NCBI GenBank assembly: GCA_016938235.1
Contig: JAFGVA010000184.1
Span: forward strand, 1 to 63,609
Reading direction: 5' to 3'
Origin: Bacteroidales bacterium
GTDB lineage: Bacteria > Bacteroidota > Bacteroidia > Bacteroidales > UBA10428
Length of the DNA stretch: 63,609 nucleotides
Shown here: in pieces, positions 28,019 to 36,711 of the stretch
How the letters are laid out: each line of letters begins with the position of its first letter
Numbering within the stretch: position 1 is the first letter of the stretch
The notes under the pieces: model-generated
Databases searched by the model: none
The model's input: the letters and a program-made list of their open reading frames with translations, nothing else
What the model was told of the DNA's origin: nothing
Made by a program: the position numbers and the translations under genes

Positions 28019-28786
28019 TTATTTAAACTGATATGTTTCTGTTAGATTTAGTATTAGAACAACAAGTGAAATCGATGAAACTATCGTTCCTATGGGGGTT
28101 GTTATCACCTCCCACCTTACATAGTTTCTACTATTTACCAAAATGATATCTTTATCTCGAATATAATAATTATCAGATAACAAAATATCATCGTCTGTTA
28201 AATCAACCTTTATTTTTCTTGTCTGACCATTATAATCACGAATGACATATACATTATTACGTTTACCGTAAAATGTCAGATCTCCAGCTTCGCCTATGGC
28301 CTCGAATATGTTAAATTTTTTGCTGGCAAAGTTATATTTACCGGGACTATTAACTTCTCCCAATATAGTGTAGGTTTTAAAAGCATATCGGACATCCACA
28401 GTAGGATTGCTTAGATATGATTTAACAATCATTTGAAGTTTTTCAGAACATGCTTCAAGAGTTAACCCGCTTACATTAATTTTTCCTATTACGGGAAGAT
28501 TAACTTCTCCTAATGTATCAACCAGAAATGCACTTTTTGTTAGTGTAAGTTCATCAGTACTGCTAACACTTAATGTTCCAGATCCAGCTGCTGTAAAAAA
28601 GTTTTTCTCATCAGTACTTTCCACTTTTATGGACAAATAATCACCCGGAGCAATTTTTTTTTCCATAGGAACTTTTATGCTATATGCCTCAGGAGAATTC
28701 CTATCTGTTTGTAGGTATTGCAACCTCCGTTGTGGTACACATGAAAAAAGCAAGGACAATAAAATAAGGTATATAAGCTTTTTCAT
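28019..28786 (-). CDS. Wza-like polysaccharide export lipoprotein
   Basis: The 255-residue protein has a lipoprotein signal with lipobox LLFSC (Cys16). A Poly_export domain begins KIAPGDYLSIKV and a SLBB-like domain contains YTILGEVNSPGKYNFA. A C-terminal hydrophobic segment (VVLILNLTE) is typical of Bacteroidota Wza proteins. It builds the outer-membrane portal for the polysaccharide together with the Wzc-like protein 33 bp downstream. It is the first gene of the contiguous minus-strand run, so its upstream region is the most likely promoter of the locus. Confidence 0.9.
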   Translation of the reverse strand: MKKLIYLILLSLLFSCVPQRRLQYLQTDRNSPEAYSIKVPMEKKIAPGDYLSIKVESTDEKNFFTAAGSGTLSVSSTDELTLTKSAFLVDTLGEVNLPVIGKINVSGLTLEACSEKLQMIVKSYLSNPTVDVRYAFKTYTILGEVNSPGKYNFASKKFNIFEAIGEAGDLTFYGKRNNVYVIRDYNGQTRKIKVDLTDDDILLSDNYYIRDKDIILVNSRNYVRWEVITTPIGTIVSSISLVVLILNLTETYQFK

Positions 28787-28811
28787 CTTAGATATATCTA
28801 TTGTTAATATT

Positions 28812-28819
28812 CAAATATA
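28812..28819 (-). promoter_or_regulatory. candidate -7 element for the polysaccharide operon
   Basis: On the minus strand this reads TATATTTG, matching the Bacteroidota -7 consensus TAnnTTTG, 25 bp upstream of the wza-like start codon. No TTG was found at the expected distance upstream, so this is a weaker candidate than the other promoters listed. Confidence 0.35.
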
Positions 28820-29400
28820 TAAATACTATTTGTTAAAAAATCTGTATGGATGCATTATTCCAGAATTCATTAAAACTTACCGTTTTTGCACAGCTTCGCC
28901 CCGTCAGTCCCATGAATACATTGTTTAAAAGACTGTTTGTATACACCTAATAATTAAGGGCTTAGCCCTTATAAATCCAAATTAATATATTGACCGGAAA
29001 ATACTATATAGAAGAATAGTTTTGCTTCAAAGTAATCCTTCTTTGTAAAAATCAGGATTATTTTAACTGTAGCTGAGATAATATCTCGCATAATATTAAC
29101 AATTTGATGTATTCTATAGAGTTTTTTTCAGTCATATGGATATACTCATTTGGATTTTCGAAGCAAAAATATGTATAAAGAAGCTTCGAAATCATAAACA
29201 AATATTAATTTTTGATGAATACTAGTAATCTCGTGAGGAATGTCAAGGATACTATTCCTGGCAATAGAATCTCTCAGTGTAAAAAACATATCAACTATTT
29301 ATGATTTATAATCAGCAAGATGATACTTATTATTGGGTTGGTAATCCACCAAACCGCACAACAATGTTCAGTTCAATGCTGGTAATCCGCTCGAATCATA

Positions 29401-29440
29401 CCAAATAACCGATCCCTGTCTTCACAGGGATGACGATATA
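29401..29440. repeat. solitary half-unit of the palindromic repeat family
   Basis: The inverted repeat ATCCCTGTcttcACAGGGAT lies at 29412-29431. On the minus strand the flanks match those of the unit at 37816-37857 (TCATCCCTGTGAAGACAGGG, then ATCGGTTATTTGGTAT). It is 63 bp beyond the PPTase stop codon. Only one hairpin of the usual pair is present. Confidence 0.8.
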
Positions 29441-29502
29441 GAGAGAAGAGATGACGGAAAGAAGAAACATACTACTATTTTTGCGCAAGTATGTATTCTA
29501 CC

Positions 29503-30171
29503 TTAAAGTTTAGTGTAGATAAGTTCTAATGGCCTCGAAACAGCAACACTTAATACAAAGTTATCCTTTAAACAAGTGTAAATATGTATATTTCTTTTGT
29601 CTTCAGGATTAAAATAGTTTTGAAAGTTTTTCTTACCAGGGTCTACATTTATCTGAAACAGGTTCTCGGTTAAGCCAAATCCCAGCATTTTTAGATAAGC
29701 TTCTTTTCGCGTCCAGATTTCATGAAAACGGATTAAAGCATCCTGCTTACCTTGATATATATAGCTCGCTTCATCCTTATGAAAGTATTGATTCACAATG
29801 GAATCAATCTTACTGTTCTTAATGACTTCAATATCAATCCCAACAATTGTGGCTTCATCATTCGAAATAACAAAAGCAAAATATTCTCCCGAATGCGAAA
29901 GGTTAAAATCGAGCTGTTCATTTTTAATGTAAGGCTTTCTATTATCGAAGTACCGGATATCCAATCTGTTTCGAGTTGTTTTTAATCTATTACTTAGCTT
30001 ACTGTTTAACAAGGCATGCGATAATATATAAACATCCCTGTCTCTATCGAATCTGAACTTTTGAGCTCTTGTAAATTCTTCGGTTGAAAGATTATTATAA
30101 TATTCAGTAACTCTATTACTATACTTTGCTAAATCACCATAATAGATTTGTAGGTAGTTCTCATTCATCAT
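29503..30171 (-). CDS. Sfp-type 4'-phosphopantetheinyl transferase
   Basis: The 222-residue protein has the two-lobed Sfp/AcpT fold. It contains KPYIKNEQLDFNLSHSGEYF, the metal-binding VGIDIEVIKN, and FHEIWTRKEAYLKMLGFGL (WxxKEA-x-x-K). It activates carrier proteins by transferring phosphopantetheine from CoA to a Ser. It lies just upstream of the polysaccharide locus on the same strand. The only carrier-protein-like sequence I see in the window is the ACP-AcpS fusion at 16000-16842, so it may serve that protein, although the fusion has its own AcpS-like domain. A distant carrier elsewhere in the genome is equally possible. Confidence 0.9.
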   Translation of the reverse strand: MMNENYLQIYYGDLAKYSNRVTEYYNNLSTEEFTRAQKFRFDRDRDVYILSHALLNSKLSNRLKTTRNRLDIRYFDNRKPYIKNEQLDFNLSHSGEYFAFVISNDEATIVGIDIEVIKNSKIDSIVNQYFHKDEASYIYQGKQDALIRFHEIWTRKEAYLKMLGFGLTENLFQINVDPGKKNFQNYFNPEDKRNIHIYTCLKDNFVLSVAVSRPLELIYTKL

Positions 30172-30473
30172 ATATCTTTAACAAATGGCTCATCTGATTA
30201 ATCTTCGAGTTTACAATTATTTATCAAAATATCTATATTTTAATAAACTGAAAGACAATAAATCGACACAAATTGTAACAATTACAGAAGTTTTAGTCCT
30301 GAATAATTTGGTCTTTATCAATTAAAATATTTCCCTTGTCAAACTAAAAGACAATAAAACCTTATCTAAATATCTGTTTTTCTGATACATAACGTAATAA
30401 GGTGTGATTGTATAGGCTTGACTCAAATAACTATTAGACATAAATTTGCAACATACCATTAAAAACAAAAGTT
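30172..30473. other. divergent intergenic region
   Basis: 302 bp between the minus-strand PPTase gene and the plus-strand lipoprotein gene. It contains a well-formed plus-strand promoter at 30418-30448. No clear promoter for the PPTase gene was found. Confidence 0.5.
30418..30448 (+). promoter_or_regulatory. Bacteroidota-type promoter for the lipoprotein gene
   Basis: TTG at 30418-30420, then 20 bp, then TAAATTTG at 30441-30448. This fits the TTG-N19..21-TAnnTTTG form. The start codon of the lipoprotein gene is 25 bp beyond the -7 element. Confidence 0.65.
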
Positions 30474-31688
30474 ATGAAAAAATTGTCTTTAATCTTTATA
30501 CTCGTTATGAGTTTCGGCTTTTTTGCCTGCGAAAGAATTGAGAAGCCGGGTAATATCCCCGGAATGGGAGATACTCCGGGAACACTTCAGGCTGAAAAAT
30601 ATGAATTTAATGAGGGGCTTTCCTTTAGTTCATTTACCGGCATAAGCAATAATTCTACATCTTCAATATTAAAGTCAACTGCAACTGATGAAATAATTTA
30701 TGAATTTGAGGAATTCACACAAGGCTCTGGTGATCAGGTAGTATTAAAAGTTACTATTACTAATAATTCTGATGAATGCCGCACTGCATGGTTCAGAGCG
30801 GGAACAGTATTTCAGGTAAACAAGGATGGCTATCAAAATGCAATCTTATTGGCTCCTGTTGCTGTTTGTGTAGATGCAGGTCAATCAAAAACAGTTATCT
30901 TGAATTTATATTGTTTAAATTTAGGAAAAGAAGGCTCCGACGAAACTGCTTCCTACGAATTTCTGGGTGTTACCACATCAGAAACAATGTTACAATTATT
31001 GGATCGCCTTAGGTATAGAATGATTAACTACGAACACCTTGTTGCTTATTATGACCTTGACCTGTATATTCAAATTAAGGACAAACTTCAGGAAATAGTT
31101 TGGGCTATTACAAATGGAACCGGCACTGTAGATGATTATATGGATTTTATAAACACAATTCCTAAAGTTGACGGATTAGGTCTTTATCCTGATGGAATAT
31201 ATAATGAAAACCCCTCTTTACCTGACTGTGATTGGTGTCTGCCCTGTTCAGGAACTGGAGCTTTGAGTTATGTGGCATTTCTGACTGGTTGTGATGGCAC
31301 TCCTGCGCCTTCAAGTGGTTCTTATATAACTAATGGTTTTAACTTTAATGTAGAGACTAATTGGAATTTAAAAATTGGAAAAGGTGAATCGAAAAAGCTG
31401 AAAGGAGCTATCAAATTTGAAGCCACAGGTGACCAGCTGGGTGAAGATGGAGCTGTTGATGAAGGCATTTTTGTTTTTAACACCTCTTGTGAAGTTGAAG
31501 ATCTGGAAGTCATTACAAAAAACAAGGATGAAGAGCACTCAATCATTGAAGATGTGCAAGTAGGTGCAATTTTTAATATGGCCAATGGCTTTACCGTAGA
31601 GTTTGTTAGTGTTGAAGGTGATGATTCGGGTTATATATACACCTTTAAAGTTATGAGTGACAATTGTTCTGGTAGCCAGGAAAATTAA
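30474..31688 (+). CDS. lipoprotein of unknown function (PGNIPGMGDT family, long form)
   Basis: The 404-residue protein has a lipoprotein signal with lipobox GFFAC (Cys19), then ERIEKPGNIPGMGDTPG. The N-terminal half (about 35-245) is shared with the 32182-32988 protein, including a region ending VWAITNGTGTVDDYMDFI. The C-terminal half is extra and begins CDWCLPCSG. It then has Lys/Glu-rich beta-type sequence (KIGKGESKKLKGAIKFEA) and ends with a Cys-containing tail. I do not recognise the family. It lies beside the polysaccharide locus on the opposite strand, has its own promoter at 30418-30448 and is followed by a strong terminator, so it is a separate transcription unit. Confidence 0.75.
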   Translation: MKKLSLIFILVMSFGFFACERIEKPGNIPGMGDTPGTLQAEKYEFNEGLSFSSFTGISNNSTSSILKSTATDEIIYEFEEFTQGSGDQVVLKVTITNNSDECRTAWFRAGTVFQVNKDGYQNAILLAPVAVCVDAGQSKTVILNLYCLNLGKEGSDETASYEFLGVTTSETMLQLLDRLRYRMINYEHLVAYYDLDLYIQIKDKLQEIVWAITNGTGTVDDYMDFINTIPKVDGLGLYPDGIYNENPSLPDCDWCLPCSGTGALSYVAFLTGCDGTPAPSSGSYITNGFNFNVETNWNLKIGKGESKKLKGAIKFEATGDQLGEDGAVDEGIFVFNTSCEVEDLEVITKNKDEEHSIIEDVQVGAIFNMANGFTVEFVSVEGDDSGYIYTFKVMSDNCSGSQEN

Positions 31689-31745
31689 AAACTTTCACAT
31701 GCTTTAATACTGAAAGAAAAACAAGTCTGAAAATAGATTTTTATG

Positions 31746-31777
31746 AGTCCCCGGCGTTCTAGTTGGGGACTTTTTTT
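31746..31777 (+). terminator. rho-independent terminator
   Basis: The stem AGTCCCC (31746-31752) pairs with GGGGACT (31765-31771) and is followed by a T-run to 31777. It is placed 58 bp after the lipoprotein stop codon. Confidence 0.85.
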
Positions 31778-32181
31778 ATGCCTGTATTTTACTTTTTTAG
31801 TCTTAAAAAAAAGTTTCCCAAGTTGTATTACATAATAAGGTTTATCGGAGTTAGGCGACTCTAATCCATTTATCGTAGTGTTTATTTTTAGCCAACAGAA
31901 TTACTCCTATCTCTTTTTCACTAAATTCAATTTTCGATCGTTGATTGAAAAATAAATCATTCTACTTTGACAATCCATCTCTCAATTGAATTAGTCGAAA
32001 GTTTCTTTTAGCTCACGCCCCACAAAACGAAAAAAACTATTTCATTTTCAGTGATATACTTAAACCTAATGAATAAATTGACAGAATGCCGGTAAGTGTT
32101 GATTAATGATTATACTGATACAAAAATTAAGTGGTATTTTTGGTTATAATAGTTTTAGAAAAATATATAAACTTCATAGAA
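31778..32181. other. intergenic region between the two lipoprotein genes
   Basis: About 400 bp without an ORF. A TATTTTTG -7-like element lies at 32135-32142 on the plus strand, 39 bp before the second lipoprotein start, but no TTG stands at the expected distance. Confidence 0.45.
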
Positions 32182-32988
32182 ATGAAAAAAGTAATAACCC
32201 TGCTAAGTTTAAGTTTACTTCTTTTTTCTTGCGAAAGAATAGAAAAAGTTGAAACTCCAGGCAATATCCCCGGAATGGGCGATACTGAAGGAGCCTTGGA
32301 AACTACTCCTTACAAATTTACTGAAGGTATTGAATTTGTTGGAACAATAACCGGATTTGATGAATCCTTGGATACCGAGACCAACCAAGTTGCTCTTAAA
32401 TCTACTGAAACATCTTTAACTGGTAAATCTATTTATGGAAGTGGTGGACAATGGATTAAAGTTTCAGTTACTTTAAAAAATACAACAAATTGGTGGAGAA
32501 CCTTGTTTTTCCCTCCCGGTTTAATTTTTGAAGTTAATAATAAGGAATACCAGAACGCCATACTTCTTCAATGGGCATGGACCAGTCTGGAACCATATGA
32601 AGAGAAAACCATCGTGCTTTATATGTATTGTATAAATAAAGGTAAACTTGGCTCTGACGCATTTAGTAATTTCAATGTGCTAGGTACTACAGATTCTGAA
32701 GAAATGCGGGCATTTTTAAACTTGATAGGATGGAAAAAAATTAATGTTGAGTTTTTTACCACTGGTTCGGGTTTAAAAAACACCTCAGAATTTGAATACA
32801 GCGAAGTAGCAAATGTTTTACAAGAAGCGGTTTGGTCAATCACCAATGGCAGTGGCTTATCTGATGAACATAAAGCATTTATAAAATCATTACCTGATTT
32901 AGAGCCTGGAACTTATCCTGAAGGATTAAATGATGTCAGCGATGAAACTCCTTTATATTTCAAAGAATATAGTGAGCTGGCTGAGTAA
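32182..32988 (+). CDS. lipoprotein of unknown function (PGNIPGMGDT family, short form)
   Basis: The 268-residue protein starts MKKVITLLSLSLLLFSCERIEK; an in-frame ATG 51 bp upstream would add residues before the signal peptide and is rejected. The lipobox is LLFSC. It shares ERIEK, PGNIPGMGDT, the pattern EGxxFxxxxTG and VWSITNGSGLSDEHKAFIKSLP with the lipoprotein at 30474-31688. It ends where the longer paralog begins its Cys-rich second half. It is likely anchored to the outer or inner membrane. Tandem duplication followed by loss or gain of the C-terminal part is the simplest account. Function is unknown. Confidence 0.75.
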   Translation: MKKVITLLSLSLLLFSCERIEKVETPGNIPGMGDTEGALETTPYKFTEGIEFVGTITGFDESLDTETNQVALKSTETSLTGKSIYGSGGQWIKVSVTLKNTTNWWRTLFFPPGLIFEVNNKEYQNAILLQWAWTSLEPYEEKTIVLYMYCINKGKLGSDAFSNFNVLGTTDSEEMRAFLNLIGWKKINVEFFTTGSGLKNTSEFEYSEVANVLQEAVWSITNGSGLSDEHKAFIKSLPDLEPGTYPEGLNDVSDETPLYFKEYSELAE

Positions 32989-33017
32989 TATTAATACCAG
33001 CAGATAATAAAAAATTA

Positions 33018-33049
33018 AGCCTATGGGAAAAATCCCATAGGCTTTTTTT
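33018..33049 (+). terminator. rho-independent terminator
   Basis: AGCCTATGGGA (33018-33028) pairs with TCCCATAGGCT (33033-33043), followed by a T-run. It is 30 bp after the short lipoprotein gene. Confidence 0.9.
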
Positions 33050-34079
33050 CTGCTATTTATTGATAATAAAAAAAACTGAAACAGATAAAATATTTTCGAA
33101 CCGCTTAGCAACAGTTGTTTTGGCTCTTTAAGCCTGTTGCTAATTTTTTTCCCAAAGGTTTATCAACCTTTAATTTAGTAAGGTTTTATTGTTTTCTTCT
33201 CTGCTTCTTTCAATTCAGTCTATTGCTGTAATCTTCGATGTTCAAGCTCGTGTTTGTTTAGTAAAAAAACGAAACTTTTATCACCCGGCAAAGACTAATA
33301 ATTTAAAATATTCCGGTACAAATTCATAGATAACCACTTCTTAACCTGTTAGCTACATTAAAAATGTAACTAACTGAAGAACAAGTTCTCGACTCCGCTC
33401 GAACTGACCTGTATATCGAGTCCCGAGGCATTTATGGAAGATGAAAATCAACGAATTACGAAATAAATTCGCCTGTGCGTTCTTCCTTATTGTTTTTTTA
33501 AGTTTAATCTGGCACCCGTATGTCAGGACAGTGGTATGCATCAATCCCTATCAACTCCGCGCAAGGTAACTATTCGGTTGATCGACTGTTTTTCGTAAAG
33601 AAGGTTGCCGAATTCTGAACTATCCGGGAATTATCATAATAATACTTGAATCAGTCATTGTGAACTTAAGACTCATGAATTAACTACCCTGCTCACCCTG
33701 TTAGAATGCAAGGATTGTTTAGAGTCAATATTTTGTAAAGCAGTATACTGTTTTATTTAAGAAATAACCCGAAACTTTGGGATAACTTATCTTTGCAAAG
33801 ACTTTTACTGCGATACCCTAATGTGATATTAAATGTGCAAAAGCCTAATTCCACTTAGGCCTAAGTAGAAAAAAATTAAAAATATTATGATGATATACTA
33901 TTTTACCATATTGTAAAAAAGTGATTGATATGATACAGGGTGATAAAAGATGTATTCAAACCAAATGAAGGGTTTCATTTAAAACCGAAAAGAAACAACA
34001 GAGTTCATCAAAATCCGGAACAATGATATTCTTTGGTTACTTAAGGATTAACAATAATTTTATGCTGGATTAAAAAACT

Positions 34080-34119
34080 AAAAGGAGCAAAATCTTTTGA
34101 TTCAGATTTTGCTCCTTTT
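34080..34119 (-). terminator. rho-independent terminator of the sugar transferase gene
   Basis: A 16-bp perfect stem (AAAAGGAGCAAAATCT with its complement) surrounds an 8-base loop. On the minus strand it is followed by a T-rich run. It lies 66 bp beyond the stop codon of the gene at 34185-35330 and is nearly symmetric, so it may work in both directions. Confidence 0.8.
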
Positions 34120-34184
34120 ATATATTATTATCTAGGAAAATCCTTCGTTAGAACTTTAGGAAAGAATATAAAATAAATTTTTCC

Positions 34185-35330
34185 TTATGCACTTCTAATT
34201 TTATTTGCCAAAATATTGTAAACTGATTTATACAAATACTTAATATCAGTAGTAAAAGGATGCTGCTCCTTATCTTTCATATATATAACCTCGGCTTCGA
34301 TATTCTGATGCTCGTCGGGCATACACAATGCAACATAAGGAGGGAAACAACCTGGTTTGTGATTTACCCTGGCTTTCTGAACATCTTCAGGCAATTCATT
34401 AAATCGAACTCTGCTCAAAGGTCTCACACCAACCAATTTCATTTCACCTTTTAAAATATTTATAATTTGAGGTGCTTCATCGAGCCAGAGTTTTCTCATC
34501 CATTTACCCCAGGAGGTTACACGAAAATCATTAGCAGGCTTTCCAACTTCGTTGTACCCGTTTAACCTAATTACAAAATCCTGCAGATATTCTGAGTATG
34601 GATGCATTGTTCGCATTTTGTAAACACCAATCATTTTTCCGCCCTTACCTATACGTTGCATTTTAAACAAAGGATGAAAAGATGGTTTTGCGTAATCTGA
34701 TGGCAAGGATGTTTTCATACCAACATAATACATCATGCCGCCAACTTCCTTAAATTCAATAATTTCAAAACCACAATAAACCAAGCGACCTAAGACTTCA
34801 GCCCTGGAATATAGATGGTACCTTTGTCCGGTTACGAAATTATATATTTTATCGAATGGACTAACCTTTGGCGCTACTCTGTTAAATACAAAATCAAGAA
34901 AGTAAAGAAAACGTCCTAAACTCTTTCCATAAGATTTATGAAATCTCGCTTTACGTAAAACGTTTGTTTCTACTTTTCCTATATAAATACCGGCATCGGG
35001 TAATAACCTGTTTACTGCTTTATAGTAATTATTTAGATTATGTATCTTATTAACCTGCTTAAAGTTTACAATAGCACGAAGATTATCAAAGTCAACAGAT
35101 TCAACATACGATTTTGATTCTGTACTTAATAAAATACTTTTGCTGTACTTTTGTAAGTTCAAATGAGAATTAATCCAATCAAATACTTCCTGATCAGACT
35201 CGCCTAATACCGCTTTTTGTAAATCATTAGGCTCAATAATACCTTTTGAATATACTTTTGGAGAATTCTGTCTGTCTCTCAAATACCTTTTTTCTCCTAA
35301 CTCATCTAAATATGTAATGTAGTTCTTCAT
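34185..35330 (-). CDS. atypical polyprenyl-phosphate sugar-1-phosphate transferase (bacterial sugar transferase family)
   Basis: The 381-residue protein has the catalytic half of WcaJ/PglC-type initiating transferases: FKMQRIGKGGKMIGVYKMRTM around 225-245, WLDEAPQIINILKGEMKLVG with the Asp-Glu pair, and VRPLSRVRFNELP. It should load the first sugar-phosphate on undecaprenyl phosphate. Unlike usual members, the hydrophobic re-entrant helix with KRxFD before the catalytic part is missing. Instead about 200 residues of soluble sequence precede it, ending LVYCGFEIIEFKEVGGMMYYVG, reminiscent of the tail of a SAM-methyltransferase fold. It is monocistronic, with a good promoter (35363-35393) and a terminator, 5.4 kb upstream of the main locus. 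Confidence 0.8.
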   Translation of the reverse strand: MKNYITYLDELGEKRYLRDRQNSPKVYSKGIIEPNDLQKAVLGESDQEVFDWINSHLNLQKYSKSILLSTESKSYVESVDFDNLRAIVNFKQVNKIHNLNNYYKAVNRLLPDAGIYIGKVETNVLRKARFHKSYGKSLGRFLYFLDFVFNRVAPKVSPFDKIYNFVTGQRYHLYSRAEVLGRLVYCGFEIIEFKEVGGMMYYVGMKTSLPSDYAKPSFHPLFKMQRIGKGGKMIGVYKMRTMHPYSEYLQDFVIRLNGYNEVGKPANDFRVTSWGKWMRKLWLDEAPQIINILKGEMKLVGVRPLSRVRFNELPEDVQKARVNHKPGCFPPYVALCMPDEHQNIEAEVIYMKDKEQHPFTTDIKYLYKSVYNILANKIRSA

Positions 35331-35689
35331 AAGGTCGAAATATTGTTTTTAATATTCTGAATCAAATGTACGGGAATAATACAGAGAGGGCAATGTAAAC
35401 TTTATTACCTGTCGGTATTTTATGACGAGTAGATAAAAAAACAGGACGAAAGGAATTGGGTATTTATACTCAGATCTTCTTTTAAATTAGCAAATATTTC
35501 AATATAAATCTTAAGTACCTATATTACTGCCATTTAAATATTTATTACAATAATTTTAGAGATCTTAAAAGATAGAACCAAAACCATCATTTTTTGTTGA
35601 ATTTCTCTTTTTTTAGGATGAACAATATAGAAGTAAAATTTATTAATGCATAGTTTTACATAAGCAAAAATCTATATGGAAAATTAAAT
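35331..35689. other. divergent promoter region
   Basis: 359 bp between the minus-strand sugar transferase gene and the plus-strand DUF218 gene. It holds the minus-strand promoter at 35363-35393. No strong plus-strand promoter was recognised. Confidence 0.5.
35363..35393 (-). promoter_or_regulatory. Bacteroidota-type promoter for the sugar transferase gene
   Basis: On the minus strand TTG (35393-35391) is followed by 20 bp and TACATTTG (35370-35363). The -7 element is 32 bp upstream of the ATG. Confidence 0.65.
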
Positions 35690-36652
35690 ATGCTTAAATC
35701 ATACAAAAAGGTGCTTTTCAGCCTTGCTTTACTTGTTCTTTTAATAAATATTATAGACAATAATAATATCATTAAGCTATTTTCTATTGAACAAAAACTA
35801 AATAAGGCCGATGTTTTAATTATTGAAGGTTGGCTGAATCAATACAACAACAACGCTATTTTAAATATCATCAAACAGCATAATTATAAAGCAATTCTTA
35901 TAGTTGGAAGAACAAGCTTAGAAAAGAATATTTTCCTGTTTATGAATGGCGATATCATAATAAAGAACTTTGAAAACATAAATTTCACAACAAAAAATAA
36001 TTTTGTTTTGCATTTGGGCGGATCGAAATCTAAACACGCTTTTACTTTTACTGAAATTTATAAAAACGACAGTCTGGTTACTGCTCAGACTATCAAACGA
36101 AATACAGAGGTGGTATTTAATTCAAACTGGTCTTCATCTGACTCGTTGGTGATAAAATTCACAAATGATGCAAGAGATAAATATTCCGACAGAAACCTGG
36201 TTCTGAAAAACTGCTTTGTTAATGAAAACAGAATTGAGCTTTTAAGCGATAAAAACTTTGTAAGCTATTGGCACTCTTATCAGAATACTGATTACGAAAC
36301 TAATTCAGAACTTATTAAAAACTATTTAGTTCGTAGCCAGATTACAAATATTGAAATATTACCAACCTCAAGAAAAGGAATCTCAAAAACCTATAACTCA
36401 GCTTATGAGGCAATAACCCGGATAAAAAATCAAGGCTACACTTCTGCAAACATTGTTACTGCTGATTATCACTCGCGCAGAACTTTTCTATCCTATAAAA
36501 AAGCTGATAAGAACTTCGATATGGGTGTTATTGCATTGAATGAACAATCCCATAAAGGGAGAATCAGATCTAAACTAAGAATTGTAAAAGAATTATTTGG
36601 CAGTATGTTCATTAAGATCGTTCCAAAGGCCATTTTGGAAAGTCATTATTAA
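35690..36652 (+). CDS. membrane-anchored DUF218 (YdcF/SanA-like) protein with CBM60-like insert
   Basis: The 320-residue protein has an N-terminal helix (about 8-24). A DUF218 start follows (ADVLIIEGWLNQYNNNAILN, AILIVG), and later DUF218 motifs are NIEILPTSRKGISKTYNSAY and IVTADYHSRRTFLSY. Inserted at about 85-175 is a beta domain with FVLHLGGSKSKHAFTF and VIKFTNDARDKYSDRNLVLK. The FTND...DRNL pattern is that of calcium-dependent xylan-binding modules (CBM60). It is a paralog of the 9320-10306 protein inside the polysaccharide locus. The following CotH-like gene is 59 bp downstream on the same strand, so the two may form an operon. Substrate is unknown. Confidence 0.65.
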   Translation: MLKSYKKVLFSLALLVLLINIIDNNNIIKLFSIEQKLNKADVLIIEGWLNQYNNNAILNIIKQHNYKAILIVGRTSLEKNIFLFMNGDIIIKNFENINFTTKNNFVLHLGGSKSKHAFTFTEIYKNDSLVTAQTIKRNTEVVFNSNWSSSDSLVIKFTNDARDKYSDRNLVLKNCFVNENRIELLSDKNFVSYWHSYQNTDYETNSELIKNYLVRSQITNIEILPTSRKGISKTYNSAYEAITRIKNQGYTSANIVTADYHSRRTFLSYKKADKNFDMGVIALNEQSHKGRIRSKLRIVKELFGSMFIKIVPKAILESHY

Positions 36653-36711
36653 AAAGCATAATTTGATTCCTGAAAATAGCTATCTTAGTTGAAGGACTTA
36701 CACTACAATTT

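Larger units (their letters stand above)
28787..29502. other. gene-free region upstream of the polysaccharide operon
   Basis: About 700 bp with no convincing ORF lie between the PPTase gene and the wza-like gene, both on the minus strand. It holds a candidate -7 element (28812-28819) and one solitary half-unit of the palindromic repeat family (29401-29440). A long untranslated leader controlling the operon is possible, but no known JUMPstart-like motif was recognised. Confidence 0.5.
32989..34184. other. 1.2-kb gene-free region with terminators and repeats
   Basis: No credible gene is visible. It holds the terminators at 33018-33049 and 34080-34119. Near 33380-33435 is a sequence with CTCGACTCCGCTCGAACTGA and GAGTCCCGAGGC that looks like a degraded dispersed repeat. 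At 33788-33795 is a TATCTTTG element without a partner TTG, and at 33853-33866 the perfect palindrome ACTTAGGCCTAAGT. Confidence 0.5.

Noticed and set aside
33353-33544. 63-codon minus-strand frame in the 33-34 kb gap
   Set aside because: It overlaps a degraded dispersed repeat and has no supporting feature.
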